This document shows, piece by piece, positions 1 through 8,998 of a stretch of DNA of 64,000 nucleotides. A program made the position numbers and the translations under genes. The notes beneath the pieces were generated by a model, which saw only the letters and a list, made by a program, of their open reading frames with translations, searched no databases and had not been told where the DNA came from. The stretch is from RGEC01 sp964475595 (lineage in GTDB: Bacteria > Bacteroidota > Bacteroidia > NS11-12g > UBA955): NCBI GenBank assembly GCA_964475595.1, contig CAYYXG010000004.1, forward strand, positions 1-64,000. The letters run 5' to 3'. The first letter of the stretch is position 1, and each line of letters begins with the position of its first letter.

Positions 1-1
1 T

Positions 2-238
2 GGTTCTATAAAGCTTTTACCAAACCCCTCGGATGGTGATGCTTTACTGAATTGGAGCACAATGCCAACAGACGCTGTTGTACTGGTCTACAATACCGCC
101 GGAGCGCTTGTGTATGATGCAACATGGCAGGCGGGGCAGTCACATGTTTTGCCGGGCAAGTTTTGGTTGCCGGGGGTTTACCAGATTGCCGTGCTGTGTG
201 AAGGCAATCGCCACATGCTCAAATACGTACGTTTTTAA
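2..238 (+). CDS. C-terminal fragment of a T9SS-secreted protein
   Basis: The 5' end lies outside the window and only the last 78 residues are visible. They begin with an 'LLPNPSDGDALLNW' stretch and end in 'MLKYVRF'. This is the layout of a type IX secretion C-terminal (type A) sorting domain: a PNP motif, short beta strands, a 'GVYQIAVLCEGN' strand and a basic end. Such domains send Bacteroidota proteins across the outer membrane and are cleaved off. The passenger domain is not visible, so no function can be given. A strong hairpin terminator follows 16 bases after the stop. Confidence 0.75.
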   Translation, partial: GSIKLLPNPSDGDALLNWSTMPTDAVVLVYNTAGALVYDATWQAGQSHVLPGKFWLPGVYQIAVLCEGNRHMLKYVRF

Positions 239-254
239 CAAAAAGATACGCATT

Positions 255-285
255 AAAAAAGCCCGTCATTGACGGGCTTTTTTCT
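255..285. terminator. Rho-independent terminator, probably bidirectional
   Basis: Perfect hairpin AAAGCCCGTC-att-GACGGGCTTT followed by a T-run. It sits between the T9SS protein (+) and kbl (-), which converge on it. Confidence 0.85.
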
Positions 286-302
286 TTAGGTAGTATGTAG
301 CC

Positions 303-1502
303 TCAGGCAGAAATCACCCCCAGCTCTTTGCCCACCTTGGTAAAGGCCGCGATAGCCCGGTCGATGTGCTCAAAACTATGTGCGGCGCTCAACTGCACAC
401 GAATTCGAGCCTGATCTTTGGGTACAACAGGGTAGAAGAAACCAATTACGTATATTCCCTCCTGAAGGAGCTTATCGGCCATTACCTGGCTGAGTTTTGC
501 ATCGTATAGCATGATGGGGACAATGGCGCTGTCTCCGTCTTTAAAATCGAAACCGGCAGCTTTCATTCCGGCTTTAAAACGGTGAACATTGGCTTCCAGT
601 TTATCACGAAGTTCCGTAGTCTCCGTGAGCATATTAAAGACTTCAATACTGGCACCTACAATACTGGGGGCCAGCGAGTTGCTAAACAGGTAAGGGCGGC
701 TGCGCTGCCTGAGGATTTCAATGATTTCTTTGCGTCCGGTGGTGTAGCCCCCCATGGCCCCTCCCAGTGCTTTGCCAAGGGTTCCTGTGATTATATCAAC
801 CCTGCCCATTACATTACAATATTCTGGAACACCTCGCCCTGTTTTACCAATAAATCCTGCCGCATGGCATTCGTCTGTCATGGTAAGAGCGTTGTATTTA
901 TCGGCAAGGTCGCAGATTTTGTCCAGCTGGGCCACATATCCGTCCATACTGAAAACACCATCGGTAACAATCAGAATATAGCGTGCACCTTCAGCCCGTG
1001 CCTTGATAAGCTGCTCTTCCAGTTCGGACATATTGTTGTTTGCATATCTATATCGGCGGGCTTTGCATAACCTTACTCCATCAATAATGGATGCATGGTT
1101 CAGCGCATCGCTGATGATGGCATCTTCTTCACCAAGCAAAGGTTCAAAGACACCCCCGTTCGCGTCAAAGGCAGCGGCATAAAGAATGGTGTCTTCTGTG
1201 CCGTAAAACGATGCGATTTTGGCTTCGAGTTCTTTGTGTATGTCCTGGGTTCCACAGATAAAACGTACACTGCTCATGCCAAAGCCATGGGTGTCGATGG
1301 CTCGTTTGGCGGCGTTCACCACGCGTGGGTGACTGCTGAGTCCCAGGTAATTATTGGCACAAAAGTTTATTACTTCCGTGTTATCCTGCAGTCGAATAAC
1401 AGCATCCTGCGGGGTTACGATAATTCTTTCTTTTTTATAAAGGCCGTTGTCTTCGATGGTTTTCAATTCGGCCTGCAGATGTTGCTGAAACGCTCCGTAC
1501 AT
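303..1502 (-). CDS. kbl: Glycine C-acetyltransferase (2-amino-3-ketobutyrate CoA ligase)
   Basis: PLP-dependent alpha-oxoamine synthase of 399 aa, which catalyses glycine + acetyl-CoA <-> 2-amino-3-ketobutyrate + CoA, the second step of threonine breakdown via threonine dehydrogenase. Visible features: 'NYLGLSSHP' (51-59), 'DALNHASIIDG' with His136, 'DECHAAGF' with Asp210/His213 (cofactor contacts), and the Schiff-base lysine in 'GTLGKALGG' at Lys244, the same number as in E. coli Kbl. I start at ATG 1502 because it gives the family length. The open frame runs further upstream to 1592 but there overlaps the GH3 gene. It lies 37 bp downstream of the GH3-family gene and is probably co-transcribed with it. 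A serine palmitoyltransferase-like relative is the main alternative, but the fit to Kbl is close. Confidence 0.9.
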   Translation of the reverse strand: MYGAFQQHLQAELKTIEDNGLYKKERIIVTPQDAVIRLQDNTEVINFCANNYLGLSSHPRVVNAAKRAIDTHGFGMSSVRFICGTQDIHKELEAKIASFYGTEDTILYAAAFDANGGVFEPLLGEEDAIISDALNHASIIDGVRLCKARRYRYANNNMSELEEQLIKARAEGARYILIVTDGVFSMDGYVAQLDKICDLADKYNALTMTDECHAAGFIGKTGRGVPEYCNVMGRVDIITGTLGKALGGAMGGYTTGRKEIIEILRQRSRPYLFSNSLAPSIVGASIEVFNMLTETTELRDKLEANVHRFKAGMKAAGFDFKDGDSAIVPIMLYDAKLSQVMADKLLQEGIYVIGFFYPVVPKDQARIRVQLSAAHSFEHIDRAIAAFTKVGKELGVISA

Positions 1503-1539
1503 GGGGCGAAGATACAACGGGCTTTTCAGATGACCAATC

Positions 1540-3042
1540 TCAGGCGGTTTGCTGAAGGGTGCTGAGGATGTCTTCCAAAACCCTACGGTCATTGCTCAGG
1601 CGAGGCACTTTGTGCTGGCCCCCCAGCTTGCCTTTTTGTTTGAGCCATTCTTGGAAAGTGCCGGTTGGAACGACCCTGGTTTTGGGCATCTTCATGGCCA
1701 GGTCTCCCTGTCTTTTAGCGGCATAATCCCCGTTGCAGGCCTTGAGCTGCTCATCCAGCAGTTGGGTAAAATCTTCCAGGTTTGCCGGTGGTACAGAAAA
1801 CTCAATCAACCATTCATGCCCGGGTTCGGTTTCGGTCATGTAAACCGGAGCGGCGGTATAGTCCTCAACAACGGCTTTTGTGAGCTTGGCGGCAGTAGCG
1901 ATGGCGGTGTCTGCATTTTCAATAACCAGCTCTTCTCCAAATGCATTGATATAGAGTTTTGTGCGTCCTGAAATTTTAAATAAATGGGGGTTGGTACCGG
2001 TAAACTGAATGGTGTCGCCGAGGTTGTAACGCCATAAACCTCCGGTAGTGGTGATTAGCACGGCATAATTAACACCGGGTTTTACATCGCTGAGCTGAAC
2101 TGCTGCCGAGGGCCCTTCGTTTACCGGGTAAAACTCATAAAACACCCCATGATCCGTTACCAGCAGCATGTCTGAGCTATCGGAGGTAAACTGAACACCA
2201 AAAAACCCTTCGCTAGCGTTGTAGGTTTCCACGTACCGCATTTTAGGATCCGGAAGTAATTGATTAAACTGTTCCCTGTAGGGGGTAAAACTAACACCAC
2301 CGTGGATAAACAATTCCAGATTGGGCCACACCTCATGCATGTGGTTTTTGCCGGTAATTTCAAGGATTCGTTTAAAAAGTACCAGTGTCCATGTGGGAAC
2401 GCCGCTAATACTGGTAACATCTTCATGGATGGTTGCTTGCGCCATGCTTTCTACTTTTTCCTCCCAGTTATCCATGAGGGAAATATTCAAGTCGGGGGTA
2501 GATTTAAAATTAGCCCATACAGGCATGTGATTGATAAGAACCGCGCTAAGGTCGCCATAATAACCCCGAGTGTTCAGCTGGTTTATTTTATGGCTTCCGC
2601 CAATCAGCAGTGCCTTGCCCTGAAACATTTCAGATTCCGGATTTTCAGCGCAGAAAAGGGTTAATATGTCTTTAGTACCTTTAAAATGATTGCATTCTAA
2701 ACTTTCATAGCTGATGGGGATAAATTTTGCCGTATTTCCTGTTGTGCCGCTACTTTTAGCAAACCAGGTAATCTCTTCAGGCCAAAGTAGGCCCTGTTCA
2801 CCTGCCATGGTGCGTTCAATCCAGGGTTTAAGGTCTTCGTAATTGGCTACCGGTACGTTTTCTTTCCACTGTGTATAATCTCGAATGTTTTTAAAACCTG
2901 CCAATTCGCCATAGGCGGTTTGTTTTCCCTTATCCAAAAGGTATTCGAACCAAATGTCCTGAGAATCCAAAGCCCTGGAAGCCATCATCTGGATATCTTG
3001 ATGACGCTGTTTAAAATACCAGTGTATGACCGGGGCAATCAT
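1540..3042 (-). CDS. GH3 auxin-responsive-promoter-family protein (acyl-adenylating fold)
   Basis: 500 aa, full length for bacterial GH3 proteins. The ATP/AMP-binding P-loop signature 'SSGTTGNTAKFIPI' is at residues 97-110. 'YNASEGFFGVQ' and 'YRYNLGDTIQFTG' further on match the family's later nucleotide-binding motifs. Plant GH3 enzymes join amino acids to acyl acids through an acyl-adenylate. The bacterial substrate is not known, so only the enzyme class can be given. It starts at ATG 3042 ('MIAPVIHWYF'). It precedes kbl by 37 bp in the same orientation, so a link to amino-acid metabolism is possible but is inference only. Confidence 0.85.
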   Translation of the reverse strand: MIAPVIHWYFKQRHQDIQMMASRALDSQDIWFEYLLDKGKQTAYGELAGFKNIRDYTQWKENVPVANYEDLKPWIERTMAGEQGLLWPEEITWFAKSSGTTGNTAKFIPISYESLECNHFKGTKDILTLFCAENPESEMFQGKALLIGGSHKINQLNTRGYYGDLSAVLINHMPVWANFKSTPDLNISLMDNWEEKVESMAQATIHEDVTSISGVPTWTLVLFKRILEITGKNHMHEVWPNLELFIHGGVSFTPYREQFNQLLPDPKMRYVETYNASEGFFGVQFTSDSSDMLLVTDHGVFYEFYPVNEGPSAAVQLSDVKPGVNYAVLITTTGGLWRYNLGDTIQFTGTNPHLFKISGRTKLYINAFGEELVIENADTAIATAAKLTKAVVEDYTAAPVYMTETEPGHEWLIEFSVPPANLEDFTQLLDEQLKACNGDYAAKRQGDLAMKMPKTRVVPTGTFQEWLKQKGKLGGQHKVPRLSNDRRVLEDILSTLQQTA

Positions 3043-3101
3043 GTGACCGTGGCAATTGGAACATCAATATTAATGCAAAGCCCGGTTTGAAGCAAATAAA
3101 A

Positions 3102-4421
3102 TCAGCTTTTGGGTGGATTGTTTGGCTTAGGACCTCTGTTGGGGTGGGGTGGGCGAGGGCCTCTGTTGTCTCTTCTGGGTCCTCGGTTGTCGGGTCCTCT
3201 GTGGTGTGGTTTGCCCTGCGGATTGCCGCCTTGGTTATGCTGCTGTCTCTGTCCGCCCTTATTGTGCGGGTGTTGATGGCGTCCTTTGTCTTGGCGGTTT
3301 CTGCGGATTTCAGCTTCCAGTTCGCGATCTTCCAATAGTTCTGCACCGCCAATAAACTCTGGTGCCTGTGAGGCGGCTTGTTCCATAACCTGGCTGGCTG
3401 CAGCAATGTCCTGCAGTGGTGGTATAGTTTTCCCTTGTTTGTTTTCTTCGAGGTATTCCTTCACTTTTTCTACTTCAAGGGCAATCCATGTCTGGTTATC
3501 ATCATAGCTAAACCACATCAGTTGTTTTAGGATGTCAGTTTTGCGGCTGTAGGCCATGCCTGTAGCGGTTTCCAGCTTAACAATCTTCGCTTTGGGGAAT
3601 TTATCCAAAGCCTCTACGTAAAGATCCAGTTCGTAGTTAAGGCAGCATTTTAGCCGTCCACATTGCCCGGCCAGCTTTTCCATGTTTATGCTAAGGTTTT
3701 GCACACGAGCGGCTCCAGTGGTAACCATTTTATAGTCGGTGAGCCATGTGCTGCAACACAATTGTCGACCACACACCCCAATTCCACCCAAACGAGACGC
3801 CTCTTCTCGGTAGCTGATGTGGCGCATTTCAATTTTCATTCGAAATTCATCAGCGTAAAGACGAATCAATTCACGAAAATCCACCCGTTGTTCTGCCGTG
3901 TAAAAGAAAATTACTTTTCTGCCATCACCTTGTATCTCAATATCGCTGATTTTCATCTGTAAATTGAGACGGAACGCAATGGTTCGGGCTCTTTCCAGCG
4001 TGGCGTTTTCTTTTTGTTTTACTTCATCGTTTTTTTCCAGGTCTTTGTCTGTGGCTTTGCGAAGAATGGGGAGAATACGTTCTGAGTCTTCCTTCACCCG
4101 ATATTTTTTTAACTGCAGCCGCACAATTTCACCGGTAGCAGAAACGGTACCAATGTCATACCCGACAGAACTTTCTACAGCCACATAATCGCCGGTGTAG
4201 AGATCAAGTTGATTTACATTTCTAAAAAACTCTTTTCGAGACCCCTTAAAACGTATTTCTACGATGTTAAAAGGTATAAAATCATCAGGGAGTTCCATAT
4301 CCCTGAACCAGTCATATACATTCAAGGCATTGCACCCTGATGTGCCGCAGGTACCATTGCTTTTGCAACCGGCAGGCGAGCAGCCGCCCCCTGATTTGGT
4401 ACCACAAGATGAACATCCCAT
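3102..4421 (-). CDS. ricT: RicT/YaaT-like PSP1-domain protein
   Basis: 439 aa. The N-terminus is Cys-rich ('MGCSSCGTKSGGGCSPAGCK'). The PSP1 core covers about residues 45-290, with 'ASRLGGIGVCGRQLCCSTWL' and 'CGRLKCCLNYE', the conserved cysteines that in Bacillus RicT bind an Fe-S cluster as part of the RicAFT complex influencing RNA maturation. The last 60 residues are a low-complexity Gly/Pro/Arg/His/Asn tail. Such tails are common in Bacteroidota RNA-associated proteins and often bind RNA, which is inference here. No RicA or RicF homologue is nearby. A TAnnTTTG element lies about 50 bp upstream. Confidence 0.85.
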   Translation of the reverse strand: MGCSSCGTKSGGGCSPAGCKSNGTCGTSGCNALNVYDWFRDMELPDDFIPFNIVEIRFKGSRKEFFRNVNQLDLYTGDYVAVESSVGYDIGTVSATGEIVRLQLKKYRVKEDSERILPILRKATDKDLEKNDEVKQKENATLERARTIAFRLNLQMKISDIEIQGDGRKVIFFYTAEQRVDFRELIRLYADEFRMKIEMRHISYREEASRLGGIGVCGRQLCCSTWLTDYKMVTTGAARVQNLSINMEKLAGQCGRLKCCLNYELDLYVEALDKFPKAKIVKLETATGMAYSRKTDILKQLMWFSYDDNQTWIALEVEKVKEYLEENKQGKTIPPLQDIAAASQVMEQAASQAPEFIGGAELLEDRELEAEIRRNRQDKGRHQHPHNKGGQRQQHNQGGNPQGKPHHRGPDNRGPRRDNRGPRPPHPNRGPKPNNPPKS

Positions 4422-4473
4422 ATAATTATTTCAATAAAAAGCCGTGCCGAACAAAATAACGTCACTAACCATG

Positions 4474-4481
4474 CAAAAATA
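4474..4481 (-). promoter_or_regulatory. -7 promoter element (TATTTTTG) for the RicT-like gene
   Basis: Exact match to the Bacteroidota sigma-A -7 consensus TAnnTTTG on the minus strand, giving a leader of about 50 nt. It falls in the short gap after the pnuC stop codon. No good -33 box seen. Confidence 0.4.
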
Positions 4482-4492
4482 GGGATAAAAGT

Positions 4493-5089
4493 TCAGACCC
4501 GCTGTTTGTACCACGAGCGCAGTCCGGATAAAGCAAGCAGTAGGAATATACCATACAGCAATGCCGTCAAGGGTTTGCCCACGGAAATATACATGGGAAT
4601 ATAAATAGAATCTACCAAAAGCCACAGGATCCAATTTTCCCACTTTCGTCTTGCCTGCATTGAAATAGCCCACACACTCACCGATGCGGTAAAGCTATCC
4701 AGCCAAGGCATAGTCGCCGGTTGTATGGTTATATCAAAGACTATGGAAAGCCATGAGGATAAGTTTAGTATAATGGCTGTCCACATCCCCCAGCCCAATA
4801 ATATAAGGGCTGTTTCACCAAGCCAACGCTTAGTGTTAAGTGATGTAATGGGATTGACATCGCCGTTTTTATGCGCCCACTGCCTCCATCCGTATGCTTG
4901 TACAGCGATAAAGAAGAACTGTAGAACCATGTCAGAATAGAGACGGCAGGTATAAAACACCCAGGCATAAATCAGGGTGCCGGCCATAGATACGGGCCAG
5001 TTTGCGATATGCGGTTTTATTGCCAGTAGCACCCCTACCAACGATAGTACAAAGGCTGTAGTTTCGATTATGAGTGCAATATCCGGCAT
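4493..5089 (-). CDS. pnuC: PnuC-family nicotinamide riboside / vitamin transporter
   Basis: 198 aa membrane protein with about seven hydrophobic segments. It starts 'MPDIALIIETTAFVLSLVGV' and has the family signature 'WPVSMAGTLIYAWVFY' around residue 30 and 'QAYGWRQW' near 65-72, followed by a Trp-rich second half. PnuC proteins take up nicotinamide riboside, with trapping by downstream phosphorylation. Close relatives carry thiamine (PnuT) or riboflavin (PnuX), and the sequence alone does not settle the substrate. No NadR-like kinase or TPP riboswitch is seen next to it. It is divergent from sodA, with only 86 bp between the start codons. Confidence 0.85.
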   Translation of the reverse strand: MPDIALIIETTAFVLSLVGVLLAIKPHIANWPVSMAGTLIYAWVFYTCRLYSDMVLQFFFIAVQAYGWRQWAHKNGDVNPITSLNTKRWLGETALILLGWGMWTAIILNLSSWLSIVFDITIQPATMPWLDSFTASVSVWAISMQARRKWENWILWLLVDSIYIPMYISVGKPLTALLYGIFLLLALSGLRSWYKQRV

Positions 5090-5144
5090 TTGGGGTTAGA
5101 TGAGTGCAAAAATCAAGGTATATTTATATCGAACCAAACTTGCT

Positions 5145-5152
5145 TAACTTTG
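5145..5152 (+). promoter_or_regulatory. -7 promoter element (TAACTTTG) of sodA
   Basis: Exact TAnnTTTG match ending 23 bp before the sodA ATG at 5176. No convincing -33 box. Confidence 0.5.
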
Positions 5153-5175
5153 TTACCCTAATAAAATCCATAATT

Positions 5176-5778
5176 ATGTTTGAATTACCATCACTTCCCT
5201 ACGAGTTTTCAGCCCTGGAACCCCATATTGATGCCAGGACCATGGAAATCCATCACAGCAAACACCATCAGGCGTATGTGAACAACCTGAACAATGCGGT
5301 AAAAGGCAATGCCGGTGAGGGCAAAAGCCTTGAAGAGCTAATGGCCGGTGTGAGTAAGTATAGCATGGCGGTGCGCAACAATGGCGGCGGTCACTGGAAC
5401 CATAGTTTGTTTTGGCAGTTGATGAGTCCTGCCGGTGGCGGTGCTCCCGAAGGCCATCTGCTTGCTGATATTACTGCGGCTTTTGGTAGTTTTGAAGCAT
5501 TTAAAGAACAGTTTAACACTGCCGCAGCTACGAGATTTGGTTCAGGATGGGCCTGGCTTGTGGTTCACGACGGAAAACTGGTGGTTACCAGCACCCCTAA
5601 TCAGGATAACCCTTTGATGGATATCGCCGAAGTGAAAGGCACCCCCATATTGGGTCTGGATGTATGGGAACACGCCTATTACCTCCACTATCAAAACCGC
5701 CGCCCGGATTACATTAATGCGTGGTGGAATGTAGTAAATTGGAAAAAGGTGGCTGAATTGTATTCATCCGCACATTAA
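5176..5778 (+). CDS. sodA: Superoxide dismutase, Mn/Fe family (Mn-type signature)
   Basis: 200 aa cytoplasmic enzyme that dismutates superoxide. Metal ligands are recognisable as His26 ('MEIHHSKHH'), the His of 'GGHWNHSLFW', and the Asp and His of 'DVWEHAYY'. The Gly-Gly before 'HWNH', together with Gln in 'TPNQDNPL', is the manganese-type second shell, since Fe enzymes carry the Gln in the other loop. A cambialistic enzyme cannot be excluded. I start at ATG 5176 ('MFELPSLPYEF'), which aligns with the family N-terminus. An in-frame ATG at 5104 would add 24 unrelated residues and lies upstream of the promoter element. It is monocistronic, with a terminator 16 bp after the stop. Confidence 0.93.
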   Translation: MFELPSLPYEFSALEPHIDARTMEIHHSKHHQAYVNNLNNAVKGNAGEGKSLEELMAGVSKYSMAVRNNGGGHWNHSLFWQLMSPAGGGAPEGHLLADITAAFGSFEAFKEQFNTAAATRFGSGWAWLVVHDGKLVVTSTPNQDNPLMDIAEVKGTPILGLDVWEHAYYLHYQNRRPDYINAWWNVVNWKKVAELYSSAH

Positions 5779-5793
5779 TAATCAATAATCAAC

Positions 5794-5822
5794 AAAAAAG
5801 CCCGGTATACCGGGCTTTTTTG
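5794..5822. terminator. Rho-independent terminator between sodA and the arylsulfotransferase-like gene
   Basis: AAAAAAGCCCGG-tata-CCGGGCTTTTTT hairpin with T-tracts on both sides, serving two converging genes. Confidence 0.85.
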
Positions 5823-5865
5823 TTGGGGTGTTTTCAAAAATATCTTAAAAATCAAAACGATGGTG

Positions 5866-7524
5866 TTATTCTGTTTTTAGCATTTTTTCAGTATGGTTTT
5901 TACCATTAGCAGTGTAGGAAATTATAAACATACCGGGTTTAAACATGCTTAAATCAATTTGGTTGCCACTAAAATTTCCAATACAATGGCCTGAAGGGTT
6001 GTAAATTTTTCCATTATTCACGTTTTCTGCTGAAATAAACGCAAAATCCATAGTAGGATTTGGGCTAATTGCACCGGTTTTAATGCTTTTGGTTTGCAGA
6101 CCGGTGTTTGGTTTCTCGCAGAGCCTTTTTGTGTAAGGATCCTTTTCCAATTCTACACCCGGAGTGAGGTCTTTTCCTATGAAGCCGGAGAAATCAGGCG
6201 CATAATATTCATAACGAAAAACAGTGTTTATTCCGGGATCTTCTCCTTGTGCTGTGATACCGGCGCTGCTGTAGGGGTTTACGTATGTCCATACAATGTT
6301 GCCGGCACTGTCCGACTCAAATGCTTTCCCCTTAAGGCCATCTGTTGTAAGTAAGTTTCCGTTTTTGAGCATATGACTCCCGCAAACTACCGGCACAAAG
6401 AAAGATTTTGGGTCGGCAGCTTTGTATTTTTCTTCAGCTGAACCCGGTAAATAGGCCTTGGTGGGTTGAATGGTATATTTGAAGTCGTTGTCTAGTGGGG
6501 GGGCTATCATATCTACCGTGCTATATCCTCCTCCAGGCCGACCCTGTCCGTTATTAAACACCAGGAATTTGCCTGCATGGGGTAATCCCTCTTTAATCCA
6601 ATGGGCATGGTGGGGTACATAAAGGCGCTTTTCTTGGGGGGTGCCTCTTCCATAAGCTTCGGGGTTGCCCCACCGATAGAGAAAGTCTCCTCCTTTGCCC
6701 CATCTTCCGCCGGAATGACCGCTGGCTTCAATTAAATTGGTGCTATGGTCAATTACATAAAATTCTCCCAAACTTCTCGCCGTTATGACAATTTGGTCTA
6801 GGGTTGGATTGTAATCAACGCCATTAAGGTGCAACCAGTCTCTACCAATATCTGCGGCATCGTAATAGTTAATATCTAACAGCTCCGGGTGTTGGCTGGG
6901 TGTTCCGTATCCGGGTTTGGATGGATCTGTGTTTTGAACCAGGTGGTCCCAAAGTCGCCATTCCCAAACAATATCCGCGTCATTGGTGTCTTTGGGTTGA
7001 ATTTCAATGATGCGCTCAAACAGGATATCGGTTTTACCAAGGGGGAATCTTCTGCCCAGGGCTTCTGCCTCCGCCGCGGTTTTCCTTACCCATACAATGG
7101 CTAAAATGTTCCCGTTTGGAAGTTCAGTGATATCATGATGCAGCGATTCATTGCTGTCGGTTAGTACCCAACGCCATGTGCGATTTCCGGCCCAGTCAAA
7201 CTTTTCAATAACACCTCCGCTACCAATGGCCATGTAGGGGTTAAAAACCGAAATGGTTCTGATAAGGCTTCCATCACGACCCAATATACAGGCGGTGCCC
7301 GGCATGCCGCCTCCTTCCCAACTTTTTACCACCCTGCCGCAATCGTCTAGCAGATAGGAGTTTTTCGCCCCCATAACCATGGGGGATAAAAGGTAGTACC
7401 CTTTTTGATGGTTGGTTTCCTGGTATTGGGTTAATCCAACGGTACGTTGCTGTGCTTGTGTGTTAGCTATTACCATAGAACACAAGGCCCACAGCAGGCC
7501 TTTTTTAAGGGGGTAGAAGTTCAT
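5866..7524 (-). CDS. Arylsulfotransferase-like beta-propeller protein with T9SS sorting domain
   Basis: 552 aa. The N-terminal signal peptide ends near 'ANTQAQQ'. The body resembles the arylsulfotransferase (ASST) propeller family: 'DDCGRVVKSWEGG', 'SLHHDITELPNGNILAIVW', 'IVWEWRLWDHLVQ', 'DWLHLNGVDYNPTLDQIVITAR' (conserved His) and 'HHAHWIKEGLPHAGKFLVFNNG'. The C-terminal 75 residues ('ISPNPTMDFAFIS' onward, ending 'HTEKMLKTE') are a T9SS type A sorting domain, so the mature protein is outside the cell or on its surface. Whether it truly transfers sulfate is unknown, because many family members in Bacteroidota are uncharacterised. The start is ATG 7524; an in-frame TTG six bases upstream is less likely. 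Confidence 0.75.
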   Translation of the reverse strand: MNFYPLKKGLLWALCSMVIANTQAQQRTVGLTQYQETNHQKGYYLLSPMVMGAKNSYLLDDCGRVVKSWEGGGMPGTACILGRDGSLIRTISVFNPYMAIGSGGVIEKFDWAGNRTWRWVLTDSNESLHHDITELPNGNILAIVWVRKTAAEAEALGRRFPLGKTDILFERIIEIQPKDTNDADIVWEWRLWDHLVQNTDPSKPGYGTPSQHPELLDINYYDAADIGRDWLHLNGVDYNPTLDQIVITARSLGEFYVIDHSTNLIEASGHSGGRWGKGGDFLYRWGNPEAYGRGTPQEKRLYVPHHAHWIKEGLPHAGKFLVFNNGQGRPGGGYSTVDMIAPPLDNDFKYTIQPTKAYLPGSAEEKYKAADPKSFFVPVVCGSHMLKNGNLLTTDGLKGKAFESDSAGNIVWTYVNPYSSAGITAQGEDPGINTVFRYEYYAPDFSGFIGKDLTPGVELEKDPYTKRLCEKPNTGLQTKSIKTGAISPNPTMDFAFISAENVNNGKIYNPSGHCIGNFSGNQIDLSMFKPGMFIISYTANGKNHTEKMLKTE

Positions 7525-7730
7525 CCTCAATCTCGTTCTCTAAATCCAAAAATAATAGCGTTGTTTACGGTTAGCCGATTGTTTAGATGGGTTGTTTTAC
7601 AAGTGTGATAGTTAATTGTTGTTTGTCAGCAGTGTGCAATTGTCATTTTGGAGTCATATTTGTGTTTGTGTTTTTATTTCGTAGTTATATGCCTAAAAAA
7701 ATCACAAAAAAAACAACTGCTTATGTGTTG

Positions 7731-7738
7731 TATTTTTG
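7731..7738 (+). promoter_or_regulatory. -7 promoter element (TATTTTTG) of gmd
   Basis: Exact TAnnTTTG match ending only 6 bp before the ATG at 7745, implying a leader of a few nucleotides. Confidence 0.5.
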
Positions 7739-7744
7739 CTCCCA

Positions 7745-8881
7745 ATGAAAGTTGCGCTCATAACCGGAATAACGGGTCAGGACGGTGCCTATTTGGCGGA
7801 ATTTCTGCTGAAAAAGGGCTATGTTGTTCATGGGATTAAGCGGAGAAGTTCGCTATTCAACACCGATAGAATCGATCATATATATGAAGATCCGCACATA
7901 CCCGGGGCAAAAATGCATCTCCATTACGGTGATTTAACCGACTCTACCAATTTAATACGCATAGTGCAGGAGGTTCAGCCGGATGAGATATATAATTTAG
8001 CAGCACAAAGCCATGTGCAGGTAAGTTTTGAGACACCTGAATACACAGCTAATAGCGATGCGTTGGGAACCCTTCGTATACTGGAAGCAGTTCGCATATT
8101 GGGGTTGACCAACAAAACACGGGTTTATCAAGCCAGTACGTCTGAATTGTATGGTTTGGTGCAGGCGGTTCCGCAAAGTGAGACCACGCCATTTTACCCA
8201 CGCAGTCCTTATGCCGTGGCCAAAATGTATGCATATTGGATTACGGTAAATTACAGGGAGGCATATAAGATGTATGCCTGCAATGGGATTCTATTCAACC
8301 ACGAAAGTCCCATTCGGGGAGAAACGTTTGTGACCCGCAAAATCACGCGCGCTGCTGCCAGAATTGCATTGGGTCTTCAGGAAAAGCTCTACTTAGGAAA
8401 CTTAAACAGTAAGCGAGACTGGGGCCACGCCAAAGACTACGTGGAGGCCATGTATTTGATTTTACAACAGGATGCCGCCGAAGATTTTGTGATTGCCACA
8501 GGCCAAACTACCGAAATCCGGGATTTTGTGAGAAAGGCATTCAGCGAACTGGGGTTGGGAATAGAATTTCATGGTTCCGGGGTTGAAGAGAAAGGGGTTT
8601 TGGGTTTTGTAGATGAAACAAAAGCCAAAGAATGCGGGCTGGATATTGAGCACCTAAAACCGGGCCGAGAGCTGGTATGCGTGGATCCTCGTTATTTTAG
8701 ACCCACCGAAGTTGATTTGCTGCTTGGTGATGCAAGCAAGGCCCGAGAAAAGCTCGGATGGCAACCACGCCACACGCTGGATGATTTGGTTAAAGATATG
8801 ATGCAGAGTGATTTGCAGCTTATGAAAAAGGAAGATTATTTGCGAAAAGGAGGGTTCTATACCCGAAATTATTTTGAATAA
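7745..8881 (+). CDS. gmd: GDP-mannose 4,6-dehydratase
   Basis: 378 aa short-chain dehydrogenase that converts GDP-mannose to GDP-4-keto-6-deoxymannose, the precursor of GDP-fucose and GDP-rhamnose. The NADP-binding loop is 'GITGQDGAYLAEFL' near the N-terminus. The catalytic region shows 'STSELYG' and 'YPRSPYAVAKMYA' (Tyr-x3-Lys). 'GILFNHESPIRGETFVTRK' and 'YLGNLNSKRDWGHAKDYVEAM' are diagnostic of Gmd. The ATG at 7745 gives the standard N-terminus 'MKVALITGITGQ'. The gene stands alone here and no fucose synthase (fcl) is visible in the window, so its partner enzyme must be elsewhere. Confidence 0.95.
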   Translation: MKVALITGITGQDGAYLAEFLLKKGYVVHGIKRRSSLFNTDRIDHIYEDPHIPGAKMHLHYGDLTDSTNLIRIVQEVQPDEIYNLAAQSHVQVSFETPEYTANSDALGTLRILEAVRILGLTNKTRVYQASTSELYGLVQAVPQSETTPFYPRSPYAVAKMYAYWITVNYREAYKMYACNGILFNHESPIRGETFVTRKITRAAARIALGLQEKLYLGNLNSKRDWGHAKDYVEAMYLILQQDAAEDFVIATGQTTEIRDFVRKAFSELGLGIEFHGSGVEEKGVLGFVDETKAKECGLDIEHLKPGRELVCVDPRYFRPTEVDLLLGDASKAREKLGWQPRHTLDDLVKDMMQSDLQLMKKEDYLRKGGFYTRNYFE

Positions 8882-8971
8882 TTTTCCTGTTAATTAGGGT
8901 CTCATTGATTTTGCAACCCGTGATTTTGATAAAAATTATGTGGGTGTGCGATTTTTTTGACAAAAAACCAT

Positions 8972-8979
8972 TATTTTTG
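8972..8979 (+). promoter_or_regulatory. -7 promoter element (TATTTTTG) of rpsO
   Basis: Exact TAnnTTTG match ending 19 bp before the rpsO start codon. Confidence 0.5.
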
Positions 8980-8998
8980 CAGCCCATTTTACGAAGAC

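Noticed and set aside
1503..1592. N-terminal extension of kbl
   Set aside because: Would add 30 residues not found in the family and overlap the end of the GH3 gene; ATG 1502 gives the standard length.
5104..5175. N-terminal extension of sodA
   Set aside because: Extra residues resemble nothing in the family and include the promoter element at 5145; no signal peptide is formed.
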